DNA of 11,970 nucleotides, from contig JBMNNX010000210.1 in the NCBI GenBank assembly GCA_050942745.1, positions 1 through 11,970 on the forward strand, given 5' to 3'. The translations under genes and the position numbers were made by a program. Below the pieces are notes generated by a model, which was not told where the DNA came from, searched no databases, and saw only the letters and a list, made by a program, of their open reading frames with translations. The DNA comes from UBA10939 sp050942745 (GTDB lineage: Bacteria; Myxococcota; Myxococcia; Myxococcales; UBA5297). Below, piece by piece: positions 1 to 9,921 of this stretch (positions within the stretch are counted from its first letter, which is position 1; each line of letters begins with the position of its first letter).

Positions 1-720
1 CCACCATCGCTCGGCGAGGTCGCGATCGAGCTCGGCGAGAAAGCGCGTCTGCCACGAGAGCGCGCAGCCGCGCGGCAGCTTCGCGCCCTTCGCGCGCCCC
101 GTCGCCTCCGACCACGGCAGGCCGAGCTTCTCGTCGACCCGCGTCTTCATCGCCTCGCGCCAGAGCCGCAGCGACTCGACGGCGAGGTCGGTCCCGTGCG
201 CGCGAGCGAACCGCGCGAGGCTCGCCAGAGTCGCCGCCTGATCGGCCGGCCAGCGATACGGGCTCTTCGCGTACGACGAGACGTGATGCGTCGGCTCGCG
301 AATCGCCGACGCCGCGAGCACCCGGGCTATCGCCTCGTGCTCCCGAGGATGTGCGCATGGCGCGAGCCGATCGCGAGCGCCGAGGATGAGGTTGTAGTGC
401 GACAGCCACAATCCCTCGCCTATCGGCCGCTTGAGCGACGGCCTCGCCTTTCGCGTCCGCCTGGCCAGCTCGAGGCAGCGGTCGATGCAGGCGAGGGCGG
501 CGTCTCTCTCCGAAGCGTCGCGCGCACCCTGCTCGGCGCAGCCATCGGCGATGAACGAGAGCGCGATGATTCGAAAGCTGCGCGGCGTGGCGTCCCACTT
601 TCCGCTGTCGAGGAAGGCGCGCAGCCGCGCCGGCATCTCGAGCTCGCCGCTCTTCGCGGGCGCGTGGGTCATGGCTGCGGCGAGCAGCGCCGCCGACAAC
701 GCCAATGAAACCCTTCCCAT
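1..720 (-). CDS. Uncharacterised, probably exported protein (C-terminus beyond window)
   Basis: The frame starting with the ATG at 720 stays open to the left edge, giving 240 residues without a stop. The first 20 residues (MGRVSLALSAALLAAAMTHA) look like a short secretion signal with one early arginine, a hydrophobic core and an A-x-A-like site, so export is inferred. The remainder is helical and rich in Ala, Arg, Trp and Leu, with conspicuous segments SPYRWPADQAA (about residue 155), GLPWSEATG and LPRGCALSWQ (about residues 200-220). I recognise no named family; an all-helical toroid fold is a guess. The start is fixed by AGGAGGT five bases upstream. That site overlaps the stop of the radical SAM gene, so the two are co-transcribed and probably translationally coupled. 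This suggests a shared role, but neither substrate nor pathway can be read from the sequence. Confidence 0.75.
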   Translation of the reverse strand, partial: MGRVSLALSAALLAAAMTHAPAKSGELEMPARLRAFLDSGKWDATPRSFRIIALSFIADGCAEQGARDASERDAALACIDRCLELARRTRKARPSLKRPIGEGLWLSHYNLILGARDRLAPCAHPREHEAIARVLAASAIREPTHHVSSYAKSPYRWPADQAATLASLARFARAHGTDLAVESLRLWREAMKTRVDEKLGLPWSEATGRAKGAKLPRGCALSWQTRFLAELDRDLAERWW

Positions 721-725
721 TGCCG

Positions 726-732
726 ACCTCCT
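726..732 (-). promoter_or_regulatory. Ribosome binding site overlapping upstream stop codon
   Basis: AGGAGGT on the minus strand lies five bases before the ATG at 720, and its first two bases are the last two of the TAG stop (731-733) of the radical SAM gene. This near-consensus site sets the start of the exported protein and implies coupled translation of the pair. Confidence 0.8.
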
Positions 733-2225
733 ACACGCCGGGCGGAACCGGTACGGGAACGGGCGAGCCCTCGAAGTCGCGCGCCGCCAGCCGCTTGCGA
801 AGCCGCAGGTGCCGCCAGCGCGTCAGCTCGACGAGCGGGCGCCAGACCGCGTTGGTATGCCGCTGCTCGATGAGAAAGCGCCACAGCGGATTGGCGCGCT
901 TGTAGAGCAGCGCCATCGCCAGATACGGCGGTACCGACGCGGCCTGCTGCGGCCGCCGCGCCCAGATCGAGCGCAGCGAGAAGACGCGCCGGTAGAGCCA
1001 CGCGTAGCCGGCCTCGAGCTCATCGGGCGTCATCTGCGTGGGGCGGAAGACCGCGTGCGCCGTGTCATAGAGCGACCAGTCGCGGTGCAGCAGGCGCCCC
1101 TCGGCCTCGATGCGGCGGAAGAACGGCGTGTTCGGATACGGCGTGACGATGTGGAAGGTGGCGCACTCGAGCCGCTGCTGCTCAATCCAGACGGCCGTGC
1201 GCTCGAAGACCTCGGGCGTGTCGTGGTCGAAGCCGAGCATGAAGCTGCCGTTCACCTGGATGCCGTTGCGGTGGAAGAGCGCGACCCGCCGCGCGTAGTC
1301 CTCGGCGCGTGGGCTGCGCTTGCCGGCGGCGAGCAGGTTCTGGTCGTTGAGGCTCTCGAAGCCGATGAAGACGCCGGTGCAGCCGGCCGAGCGCCATTTC
1401 GCGCACCAGCGACGGGTCGTTCGTCACGTCGAGGCTGACGGCCGCGCTCCAAATCTTCCCGAGCGGGGCGAGCGCGCGGCAGAGCTCGAGCAGGTAACAA
1501 CAGCTGGCGCCGAGGTTGTTGTCGACGAAGACGCCGTAGGGCGTGTCGAGCGCCTCGAATTCGCGCGCCACCTCCTGCGGCTGCCGCATCTGGTAGCGAA
1601 TGCGCGTCTCGCCCGTGGCCAGGAAGCAGAAGTCACAACGGTTGTGGCAGCCGCGCGTCGCGGTGAGGCTCGCCGTGGTGAGAAAGGCCCATTTCGGCAC
1701 GATGCTGCGATCGGGCGGCGGCTCGGAGGCGAAGTCGGTGAAGGGCGCCTCGTAGCGCGGCCGCAGGCAGCCCCGCTCGATGTCGCCCAGGATTTGCGGC
1801 CAGAGCGGCACGCCGTTGCCGACCGCGAGGGCGTCGCAGTGGGGTTGGATCTCGTCCGGGCACGAGAGCGCGTGCGGCCCGCCCATCACGACGACGCAGC
1901 CCTGCGCCTTGAACCACGCGGCCAGCTCGTAAGCGCGCTTCGCAAACGTCAGGTGGACGGTGATGCCGACGACATGCGGCAGCGGATCGACCGGAGGCGG
2001 GCCCTGCAGCAGGTTCTCGTCCCAGAACGACACCTTCCAGCCCGCGGGCGTCGCCGCGGCGAGCGAGGTGAGCGCCAGGCTCGGCGTGAGCACGTGCTTG
2101 CCGAAGCTGGCGCGCACGTCCTTGGGATAGAACGGGTTGACCAGGAGCGCGGTGCGCGGCTCGGGCGTGCCGGGCCGCGGGGCTGGCAGCGCGGGCGCGT
2201 GCTGCATCGGGTCGGGTCGGCGCAT
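731..2225 (-). pseudogene. B12-binding-type radical SAM protein, interrupted by a single-base frameshift
   Basis: The protein would have about 497 residues once one frameshift is corrected. Residues 20-165 resemble the Rossmann-like cobalamin-binding domain of B12-type radical SAM enzymes (LLVNPFYPKD, VVVMGGPHALSCPDE), but the cobalamin-ligand motif DxHxxG is not visible. The radical SAM core follows, with the cluster motif CHNRCDFC (Cys193, Cys197, Cys200) in RGCHNRCDFCFLATG, then GVFVDNNLG and KIWSAAVSLDVTNDPSLVREMAL. Near base 1390 (residue about 278) the frame breaks. The other frame continues with AGCTGVFIGFESLNDQNL, NGSFMLGFDHDTPEVF and TPYPNTPFF to a TAG at 731. Removing one G from the GG that follows CTC (minus strand) restores the family's usual reading MALAGCTG. 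The C-terminal tail is rich in Arg and Trp. The start at 2225 has GGAGGT five bases upstream; an ATG at 2207 is an alternative. The substrate is unknown. The break may be real decay or an assembly error. Confidence 0.85.
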
Positions 2226-2289
2226 CGGGGACCTCCGCGAAGGTTGATGCTTCGACGGTAGGCCCGCGCCGAGGCGCCGCAGGGCGAAG

Positions 2290-2324
2290 CCGGCCGAACG
2301 GTCCCGGATGCCGGCCGAGCGGTC
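2290..2324. repeat. Direct repeat with 21-bp period, candidate LytTR operator
   Basis: CCGGCCGAACGGTC (2290-2303) and CCGGCCGAGCGGTC (2311-2324) match at 13 of 14 bases, with starts 21 bp apart, i.e. two helical turns. A shorter related CGGTCGC occurs at 2344-2350. LytTR-type regulators commonly bind two direct repeats spaced about two helical turns apart, and such a regulator is encoded just downstream, so an autoregulatory operator is a reasonable but unproven reading. Confidence 0.4.
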
Positions 2325-2368
2325 GCAGACGCGATCCGGACGGCGGTCGCCTTGAGCCCGATCGCGGC

Positions 2369-2392
2369 GCGAGCCGCCCAGCGGCGGCTCGC
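2369..2392. repeat. 10-bp perfect inverted repeat
   Basis: GCGAGCCGCC (2369-2378) and GGCGGCTCGC (2383-2392) are perfectly complementary around a 4-base CAGC loop. It lies about 240 bases before the histidine kinase start and could be an mRNA hairpin or a protein site. GC-rich inverted repeats also arise by chance in such DNA. Confidence 0.35.
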
Positions 2393-2545
2393 GACCTCTC
2401 GCTGCCGTATTCCGACCAACCGCGCGATTCGCCCGCAGTCCCCGCGCAAAGGCGCCGCACCATCCAACCATGAAGACGAGCCCGTTTCGCGCCCTCGGGC
2501 GCTGCCCGTCCGGCCCTCCGCTGCCTGCGAGAAAGGACCTCCGCT

Positions 2546-2638
2546 ATGCTTTCGAGCGCTGGAAGCAGGCTTGCGCCGCCTGCGCAGTGTCGGGCGCACC
2601 CTGCGGATTCGCGCCGCCGACCGACCTGGAGCACATGA
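2546..2638 (+). CDS. Possible 30-codon leader ORF coupled to the histidine kinase start
   Basis: An ATG at 2546, preceded by AAAGGA about eight bases upstream, opens a 30-residue frame (MLSSAGSRLAPPAQ...). Its TGA (2636-2638) overlaps the kinase ATG (2635-2637) as ATGA, the same overlap found between the kinase and response regulator genes. This geometry would couple kinase translation to the leader and would offset the poorly spaced kinase ribosome site. The peptide resembles no family and its codon use gives no support, so coincidence is quite possible. Confidence 0.25.
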   Translation: MLSSAGSRLAPPAQCRAHPADSRRRPTWST

Positions 2639-3693
2639 GCAACGCCGCAGCCGGAACGATCATCCGAGAGACGCTCGCAGGGCTCTTCGCGCCCCGCCGG
2701 CTCGTTCCCATCCTGCTCGTGTGCCTGCCGATGCTCGCCGCGCAGGGCAGCTTCAGCCACCACCGTGGCGCAGTGCTGCTCGGCGTCGTCATGTGCCTCG
2801 CCTTCGTCGACGTCGCCCCGGTCTCGTGGCGCCTGCTCTTCCCGGACAGCAGCGAGCGCTCGGGCACCGCGTGGCGCCTCGCGCTCTACGCGGTCGCCGG
2901 CGCGGGCGTCATCCTCGCCGTGGGCGTCGGGCTTCCCCGCGTCACCGGGCTCGGGAGGACCTTTCTCACCGCCCCCTCGAGCCTCGCGGTGGACATCGCG
3001 CTCTTCCTCGTCGGCGGCTGGGGCCTGGGACGCGACATCGGCTTCGAGAAGAGCCTGCAGCGCGAGCGGGCGCGCGCCGAAGCTCTGGCGCGCGAGGCCG
3101 AGCGGGCGCAGCTTCTGGCGCTGCGCGCCCACCTCGATCCGCATTTCCTCTTCAACACCCTCAACTCCATCGCCGAGTGGTGCCGCGAGGACGGCGTCGT
3201 CGCCGAGCACGCGGTGCTGCAGCTCTCGGCGATGCTGCGAACGGTCCTCGACGGCGTGCGCTGCGCCGCCTGGCCGCTCGCGAGGGAGCTGGAGCTGGTC
3301 GAGACGCTCTTCTCGCTCCACCTGCTGCGCGACCCAGAGCTCTTCAAGCTGGTCATCGAGAAGGCGCCCGACGTCCCGTCGGACGTGCGCGTGCCGCCGA
3401 TGATCCTCCTGCCGCTGGCCGAAAACGCCGTGAAGCACGGCCCTGCCGCCGGCCACCGCGGCGAGGTCCGCCTCGCGCTGTCGCGCAGGGACAACCGGCT
3501 CTTCGTCCGGCTGGAGAACCCGGGTGCCTACCGCGGTCCGCGAGAAGGCAGCACCGGCCTCCCGATGGTCGAGCGGCGCCTGAAGCTTTCCTACGACGGC
3601 GGGGCCTCGCTGCGCATCGGCGGCGAGGGCGACCGCACCCGCGCCGAGCTCGAGCTGCCGTTGAGCGGTCCGATCTCCGGAGGCGACGCATGA
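2635..3693 (+). CDS. LytS/YehU-family sensor histidine kinase
   Basis: This 352-residue protein is a membrane sensor kinase of the type paired with LytTR regulators. About four hydrophobic spans (roughly residues 22-36, 45-69, 82-100 and 115-132) precede a short Glu/Arg-rich helix. The kinase core follows: LDPHFLFNTLNS with phosphoacceptor His170, an N-box LPLAENAVKHG with Asn264, and a glycine box GSTGLPMVERRL (about 306-317). That order is typical of the His_kinase/HATPase_c pair of this family. No extracellular sensor domain is visible, so the signal probably acts in or through the membrane. I chose the ATG at 2635 because recognisable protein begins there, although GGAG lies only three bases away. 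The in-frame ATG at 2470 would add 55 residues that look non-coding. The stop overlaps the regulator's start by four bases, marking a cognate pair. Confidence 0.88.
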   Translation: MSNAAAGTIIRETLAGLFAPRRLVPILLVCLPMLAAQGSFSHHRGAVLLGVVMCLAFVDVAPVSWRLLFPDSSERSGTAWRLALYAVAGAGVILAVGVGLPRVTGLGRTFLTAPSSLAVDIALFLVGGWGLGRDIGFEKSLQRERARAEALAREAERAQLLALRAHLDPHFLFNTLNSIAEWCREDGVVAEHAVLQLSAMLRTVLDGVRCAAWPLARELELVETLFSLHLLRDPELFKLVIEKAPDVPSDVRVPPMILLPLAENAVKHGPAAGHRGEVRLALSRRDNRLFVRLENPGAYRGPREGSTGLPMVERRLKLSYDGGASLRIGGEGDRTRAELELPLSGPISGGDA

Positions 3694-4469
3694 GCGAGCC
3701 CTCGCTGAAGGTGCTGGTCGCCGACGACGAGCTGATGGCGCGCCGCCGCCTCTTGCGGCTGCTCGCGGCGGTCCCCGGCGTCGAGGCCTGCGGCGAGGCG
3801 AAGGACGGCGAACAGGTCCTCGCGCGCATCGGCGCTCGCGACGTGGACGTCGTGCTGCTCGACATCAACATGCCCGGGCTGAGCGGGATGGACGCCGCCC
3901 AGCTCATGCCGAAGGACGGACCGTTGGTCATCTTCTGCACCGCGCATTCGCAGCACGCCGTGCAGGCATTCGATGAGGAGGCGGTGGACTACCTGCTCAA
4001 GCCGGTCGAGGCCTGGAGGCTGCAGAGGGCGCTGGACCGGGCCCGCGCTCGCCTGGCGCTGCGCCGGCTCGAGAGCGCGACGCCGCCCGCGCCCGCGGCG
4101 CCTCCCGCCGCCGCCGCGCCCGAGCGGATCGCGATTCCGACGCGGCATGGCATCGTGCTCGTCGCCCCGGAGTCGGTGACGCACGCCGTGCTCGACGGCG
4201 AGCTCGTCACGCTGCACACGACCGAGGGCGAGTACCTCTGCGACTACAGCCTCGCCGAGCTCGAGCTGAAGGCGCCCGGGCTCGAGCGGGTCCATCGGCG
4301 CGCGCTGCTCAACCTCGCCCACGTCGTGCGGCTCTAGCCGTCGGACACGGGCGGCTTCCTCGCGCGCACCACGCCCGGCGCGAGCGTGCTCGTCTCCAGG
4401 CAGGCCGCGCGCGAGCTGCGGCGCCGGCTCGGGCTGCGGCGCGAGGGCGGCGCGGGCGACGAGGACTGA
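3690..4469 (+). pseudogene. LytTR-family response regulator with in-frame amber stop at codon 216
   Basis: The receiver domain (about residues 5-125) has the acidic pair Asp12/Asp13, phosphoacceptor Asp58 in LLDINMPG, Thr84 and Lys104 in VDYLLKP. An Ala/Pro linker (about 132-147) leads to a LytTR DNA-binding domain: ERIAIPTRHGIVLV, then DGELVTLHTTEGEYL and RVHRRALLNLAHVVRL. A TAG at 4335-4337 then stops the frame. The same frame continues for 43 codons with typical LytTR ending (PSDTGGFLARTTPGAS, VLVSRQAARELRRRLG) to a TGA at 4467-4469. Homologues usually have Glu where TAG falls, and GAG to TAG is one base change. The terminated product would be 215 residues and lose the last strands and helix of the DNA-binding domain, so it is probably defective unless TAG is read through or is a sequence error. 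The start has GGAGG six bases upstream and overlaps the kinase stop. Confidence 0.85.
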
Positions 4470-4541
4470 GGGCCGGGGCAAACCGCGGGCCTCATGCTTG
4501 AGTCGAAGGCCCGGTCGATCCTGTCGCGGCCCCTCGACTTC

Positions 4542-4564
4542 GCCTCCCGCGTTCCGCGGGAGGC
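4542..4564. terminator. GC-rich hairpin, possible bidirectional terminator
   Basis: GCCTCCCGCG (4542-4551) pairs perfectly with CGCGGGAGGC (4555-4564) across a 3-base TTC loop. It sits just past the end of the response regulator and between convergent genes, a usual terminator position, but no T-tract follows on either strand. Confidence 0.45.
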
Positions 4565-4573
4565 TACGCTCCT

Positions 4574-4597
4574 AACTAACAGCTCCCCCTGTTAGTT
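4574..4597. terminator. AT-rich hairpin between convergent genes
   Basis: AACTAACAG (4574-4582) pairs perfectly with CTGTTAGTT (4589-4597) around CTCCCC. The 9-bp stem is unusually AT-rich for this genome, which argues against a chance GC palindrome. It may terminate one or both flanking genes or be a mobile-repeat remnant; no T-run follows. Confidence 0.45.
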
Positions 4598-4632
4598 CAA
4601 GGCCACAGCCGGCCAACGGGCCGGTCTCTCGC

Positions 4633-4697
4633 TCGGGGTGACCGGGGCGGCGGCTCTTGCTTAGCCACACAGGTGCTCAACTTCGGGGTGACCGGGG
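4633..4697. repeat. 15-bp direct repeat, 50-bp period
   Basis: TCGGGGTGACCGGGG occurs at 4633-4647 and again at 4683-4697, exactly 50 bp apart, just downstream of the lactate dehydrogenase stop. No gene or known element explains it. Confidence 0.7.
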
Positions 4698-4722
4698 GCC
4701 CCGCCGAACCAATTGCCGACCG

Positions 4723-5763
4723 CTAATGAAGCGGCGAGGCCGGCGCTGGCGGAGGCGGGCGCACGACCTCCTCGGCCCGCACCTCGTTGACCAGCTTCTC
4801 GCCTCTCTCGAAGGCCTGGATGTTGGAGAGCGTCACCTGCGCGATGGCCGCAAGCGCCTCGCGCGTGAGGAAGCCCTGGTGCGAGGTGACGATGACGTTC
4901 GGCAGGGTCAGCAGGCGCGCGAGCACGTCGTCTTGGAGCACCTCGTCCGAGAGGTCGCGGAAGAAGAGCCCCTCCTCCTCTTCGTAGACGTCGAGCCCTG
5001 CCCCGCCGATCTTTCGCGACTTGAGCCCGTCGATGAGCGCGCGGCTGTCGATGAGCGCGCCTCGTCCGGTGTTGAGGATGATGACCCCGTCCTTCATCTG
5101 CGAGATCGCTTGGCGGTTGATCAGGTAGTGCGTTGACGGCAGCAGCGGCACGTGCAGGGAGATGACGGCCGACTCTCGAAAGAGCTCGGGGAGCTCGACG
5201 TACCGCAGGCCGATGTCCGCCAGCTTCGGGTTGGGCCGCGGGTCGTAGCCCATGAGCCGGCAGCCGAAGCCGTGGGCGATGTGAGCGACCGCGGTGCCGA
5301 TCTTCCCGGTGCCGATGACCCCGAAGCACTTGCCGTGCAGATCGAAGCCGACGAGTCCGTCGAGCGAGAAGTTCGAGTCGCGCACCCGGGAGAAGGCCCG
5401 GGGGATTCTGCGCACGAGCGCCAGCAGCAGGGCGAAGGTGTGCTCGGCGATGGCGTGGGGCGAGTACTCGGGCACGCGCACGACCGGTATCTGGTGGGCT
5501 TCGGCGGCCACCAGGTCGACGTTGTTGTAGCCGGCCGAGCGCAGGGCTATCAGGCGCACCCCTTCGTCCGCCAGCGCCGCGATGGTGCCGGCGTCGAGCC
5601 TGTCGTTGACGAAGGCGCAGATGGCCTCGAAGCCGCGCGCCAGGGCCGCTGTGTCCTCGGACAGGCGCGCCTCGTAGAAGACCAGCTCGTGGCCGAACTG
5701 CTGGTTGGCAGCGTCCAGGGCTCTTCGGTCGAACGAGTGAGAATCGAAGACGGCGACTCGCAT
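4723..5763 (-). CDS. ldhA: D-lactate dehydrogenase-type 2-hydroxyacid dehydrogenase
   Basis: This 346-residue protein matches the NAD-dependent D-2-hydroxyacid dehydrogenase fold and most resembles fermentative D-lactate dehydrogenase, which reduces pyruvate to D-lactate in the cytoplasm while oxidising NADH. An N-terminal catalytic half starts MRVAVFDSHSFDRRALDAAN and includes LRSAGYNNVDL and VPEYSPHAIAEHTFALLLAL. The NAD site is GTGKIG (151-156) in FGVIGTGKIGTAVA. Substrate-binding Arg234 lies in NTGRGALID, the acidic run E261-E264 in LDVYEEEEGLFF, and catalytic His295 in VTSHQGFLTREAL. A Pro-rich tail of about ten residues ends the protein. The ATG at 5763 has AAGGAG seven bases upstream; the longer open frame to 5832 lacks such a site. 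It is a single-gene unit, read divergently from the kinase gene. Other 2-hydroxyacid substrates cannot be excluded. Confidence 0.9.
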   Translation of the reverse strand: MRVAVFDSHSFDRRALDAANQQFGHELVFYEARLSEDTAALARGFEAICAFVNDRLDAGTIAALADEGVRLIALRSAGYNNVDLVAAEAHQIPVVRVPEYSPHAIAEHTFALLLALVRRIPRAFSRVRDSNFSLDGLVGFDLHGKCFGVIGTGKIGTAVAHIAHGFGCRLMGYDPRPNPKLADIGLRYVELPELFRESAVISLHVPLLPSTHYLINRQAISQMKDGVIILNTGRGALIDSRALIDGLKSRKIGGAGLDVYEEEEGLFFRDLSDEVLQDDVLARLLTLPNVIVTSHQGFLTREALAAIAQVTLSNIQAFERGEKLVNEVRAEEVVRPPPPAPASPLH

Positions 5764-5941
5764 GGCTGGGCTCCTTTGCCCCATCAAATTGCGAAGCCTC
5801 CGATGGCCGCGCGAGGGCGCCTCGGCCGCCATGCCGCCCTGCGGGCGAGCTGCCGGGCTCGCCGCGCGCGGTCGCGGGGAAAGCAGACGAGGGCGCGGTT
5901 CTCTGTCAGTATTGCGTCAAAGCATCGCCGGAAACCGAATC
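5764..5941. promoter_or_regulatory. Divergent promoter region of lactate dehydrogenase and Ser/Thr kinase
   Basis: These 178 bases separate two divergent starts and must carry both promoters. An AAGGAG ribosome site for the dehydrogenase is at 5771-5776 (minus). An inverted repeat GGCGAGC/GCTCGCC (5844-5850 and 5857-5863) could be an operator. No clear -35/-10 pair was found, and the kinase start lacks a good ribosome site. Confidence 0.4.
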
Positions 5942-9445
<3,504 letters not shown>

Positions 9446-9465
9446 GGGCGCATGGCAATGCGCCC
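9446..9465. repeat. REP-like hairpin, copy 1
   Basis: GGGCGCAT (9446-9453) pairs with ATGCGCCC (9458-9465) around GGCA. It begins immediately after the kinase TAG stop and may act as a transcript-end or stability hairpin. It shares the core GGCAATGCGCCCGG with two other copies downstream. Confidence 0.65.
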
Positions 9466-9491
9466 GGCCCCGCAGGCCCAAAGGCGGCTAC

Positions 9492-9509
9492 GGCGCATGG
9501 CAATGCGCC
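9492..9509. repeat. REP-like hairpin, copy 2
   Basis: GGCGCAT (9492-9498) pairs with ATGCGCC (9503-9509) around the same GGCA loop as copy 1, and is followed by the same CGG. It starts 46 bases after copy 1. Confidence 0.6.
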
Positions 9510-9623
9510 CGGGGCCTGCTGGCAACCGTGGGACCGGTGCGTCTCCGCGCGGGCCGCCGAGGCCGCCGCCCTCCCGCCTCGTCCCGCTCTCCGCGCCTGG
9601 CCATGCGGCGGTCGGGGCGGTAG

Positions 9624-9643
9624 GGGCGCGCGGCAATGCGCCC
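9624..9643. repeat. REP-like hairpin, copy 3 (diverged)
   Basis: GGGCGC (9624-9629) pairs with GCGCCC (9638-9643). The two inner pairs are altered (GC in place of AT at 9630-9631), but the GGCA loop and both flanks (GTAG before, GGCCCC after) match copy 1, so it is the same element with two changes. Confidence 0.55.
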
Positions 9644-9657
9644 GGCCCCCGCCTCGA

Positions 9658-9799
9658 TCAGCGCGCGCCCACGCACTCGAGCGCTCCTTCGGTGCTGGCG
9701 AGAGTGACCACCAGATTCACAATCGAGACGCCGGCAGCGAGATCTCCTTTGCGGATGCCGCGTAGCTGACCGCGAGCTTGGCTTCGGGTTCGGTCGGGG
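9658..9799 (-). pseudogene. Possible frameshifted remnant of a coding sequence
   Basis: On the minus strand one frame reads AKLAVSYAASAKEISLPA with G or C in 16 of 18 third positions, then stops. About where it fails, a second frame reads GVSIVNLVVTLASTEG and ALECVGAR, again with mostly G/C third positions, to a TGA at 9658-9660. A single-base shift would join them into one protein-like segment. There is no start codon or ribosome site and I know no family match, so this is either a degraded gene end or chance. Confidence 0.25.
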
Positions 9800-9838
9800 C
9801 ATGGGTCGGCTGTTGCGACCTCGAGTCGGAAAGAAAAC

Positions 9839-9872
9839 GCGGGGTGGAGAACCTTTCAGCTCTCCACCCCGC
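9839..9872 (-). terminator. Rho-independent terminator of the pyruvate phosphate dikinase gene
   Basis: GCGGGGTGGAGA (9839-9850) pairs perfectly over 12 bp with TCTCCACCCCGC (9861-9872) around a 10-base loop. On the minus strand the stem is followed by GTTTTCTTT, a T-rich run unusual in this GC-rich DNA. It lies about 50 bases beyond the TAG stop at 9922-9924. Confidence 0.85.
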
Positions 9873-9921
9873 CTCGTTCACACCGATCGCCTATCGGGAT
9901 CGGACGCGCTGCCATGCGCCT

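Larger units (their letters stand above)
2226..2634. promoter_or_regulatory. Divergent control region between radical SAM and histidine kinase genes
   Basis: This 409-base stretch separates two divergently read units, so it should hold promoters for both. It contains the GGAGGT site for the radical SAM gene (2231-2236), a 21-bp-period direct repeat (2290-2324), a 10-bp inverted repeat (2369-2392) and a possible 30-codon leader frame (2546-2638). I could not assign -35/-10 boxes with confidence in this GC-rich sequence. Confidence 0.5.
4470..4722. other. Convergent intergenic region with hairpins and short repeat
   Basis: No gene is seen between the convergent ends of the response regulator and the lactate dehydrogenase. 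The stretch holds three hairpins (4542-4564, 4574-4597, 4609-4624) and a 15-bp direct repeat (4633-4647 and 4683-4697). None of the hairpins has a T-run on either strand, so simple rho-independent termination is not evident. Confidence 0.6.
9446..9921. other. Convergent intergenic region with REP-like hairpins
   Basis: No intact gene is supported in these 476 bases. The region holds three related hairpins (9446-9465, 9492-9509, 9624-9643), a possible coding remnant on the minus strand (about 9658-9799) and a terminator (9839-9872). Open frames of 100 or so residues here are Arg/Pro-rich and cross the hairpins, so they are not believed. Confidence 0.6.

Noticed and set aside
2470..2634. Upstream ATG at 2470 as the histidine kinase start
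   Set aside because: The extra 55 residues are Cys/Pro-rich and unlike the family, and no clear ribosome site precedes that ATG.
1633..3456. 607-residue minus-strand open frame spanning the divergent region and kinase
   Set aside because: It crosses both the radical SAM start region in the wrong frame and the histidine kinase in antisense, with repetitive Arg/Ala/Gly composition.
2352..4337. Long plus-strand frame running through the kinase gene into the response regulator
   Set aside because: Only the part from 3690 is real. Upstream it is an Arg/Ala-rich shadow of the kinase gene in another frame, and a good ribosome site and ATG mark the true start.
4335..4337. TAG as a genome-wide sense codon
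   Set aside because: The radical SAM, lactate dehydrogenase, Ser/Thr kinase and dikinase genes all end in TAG at the expected protein ends, so TAG works as a normal stop.
9452..9769. 105-residue plus-strand open frame after the kinase
   Set aside because: It starts within a REP-like hairpin, runs through the other copies, is Arg/Pro-rich and has no proper ribosome site.
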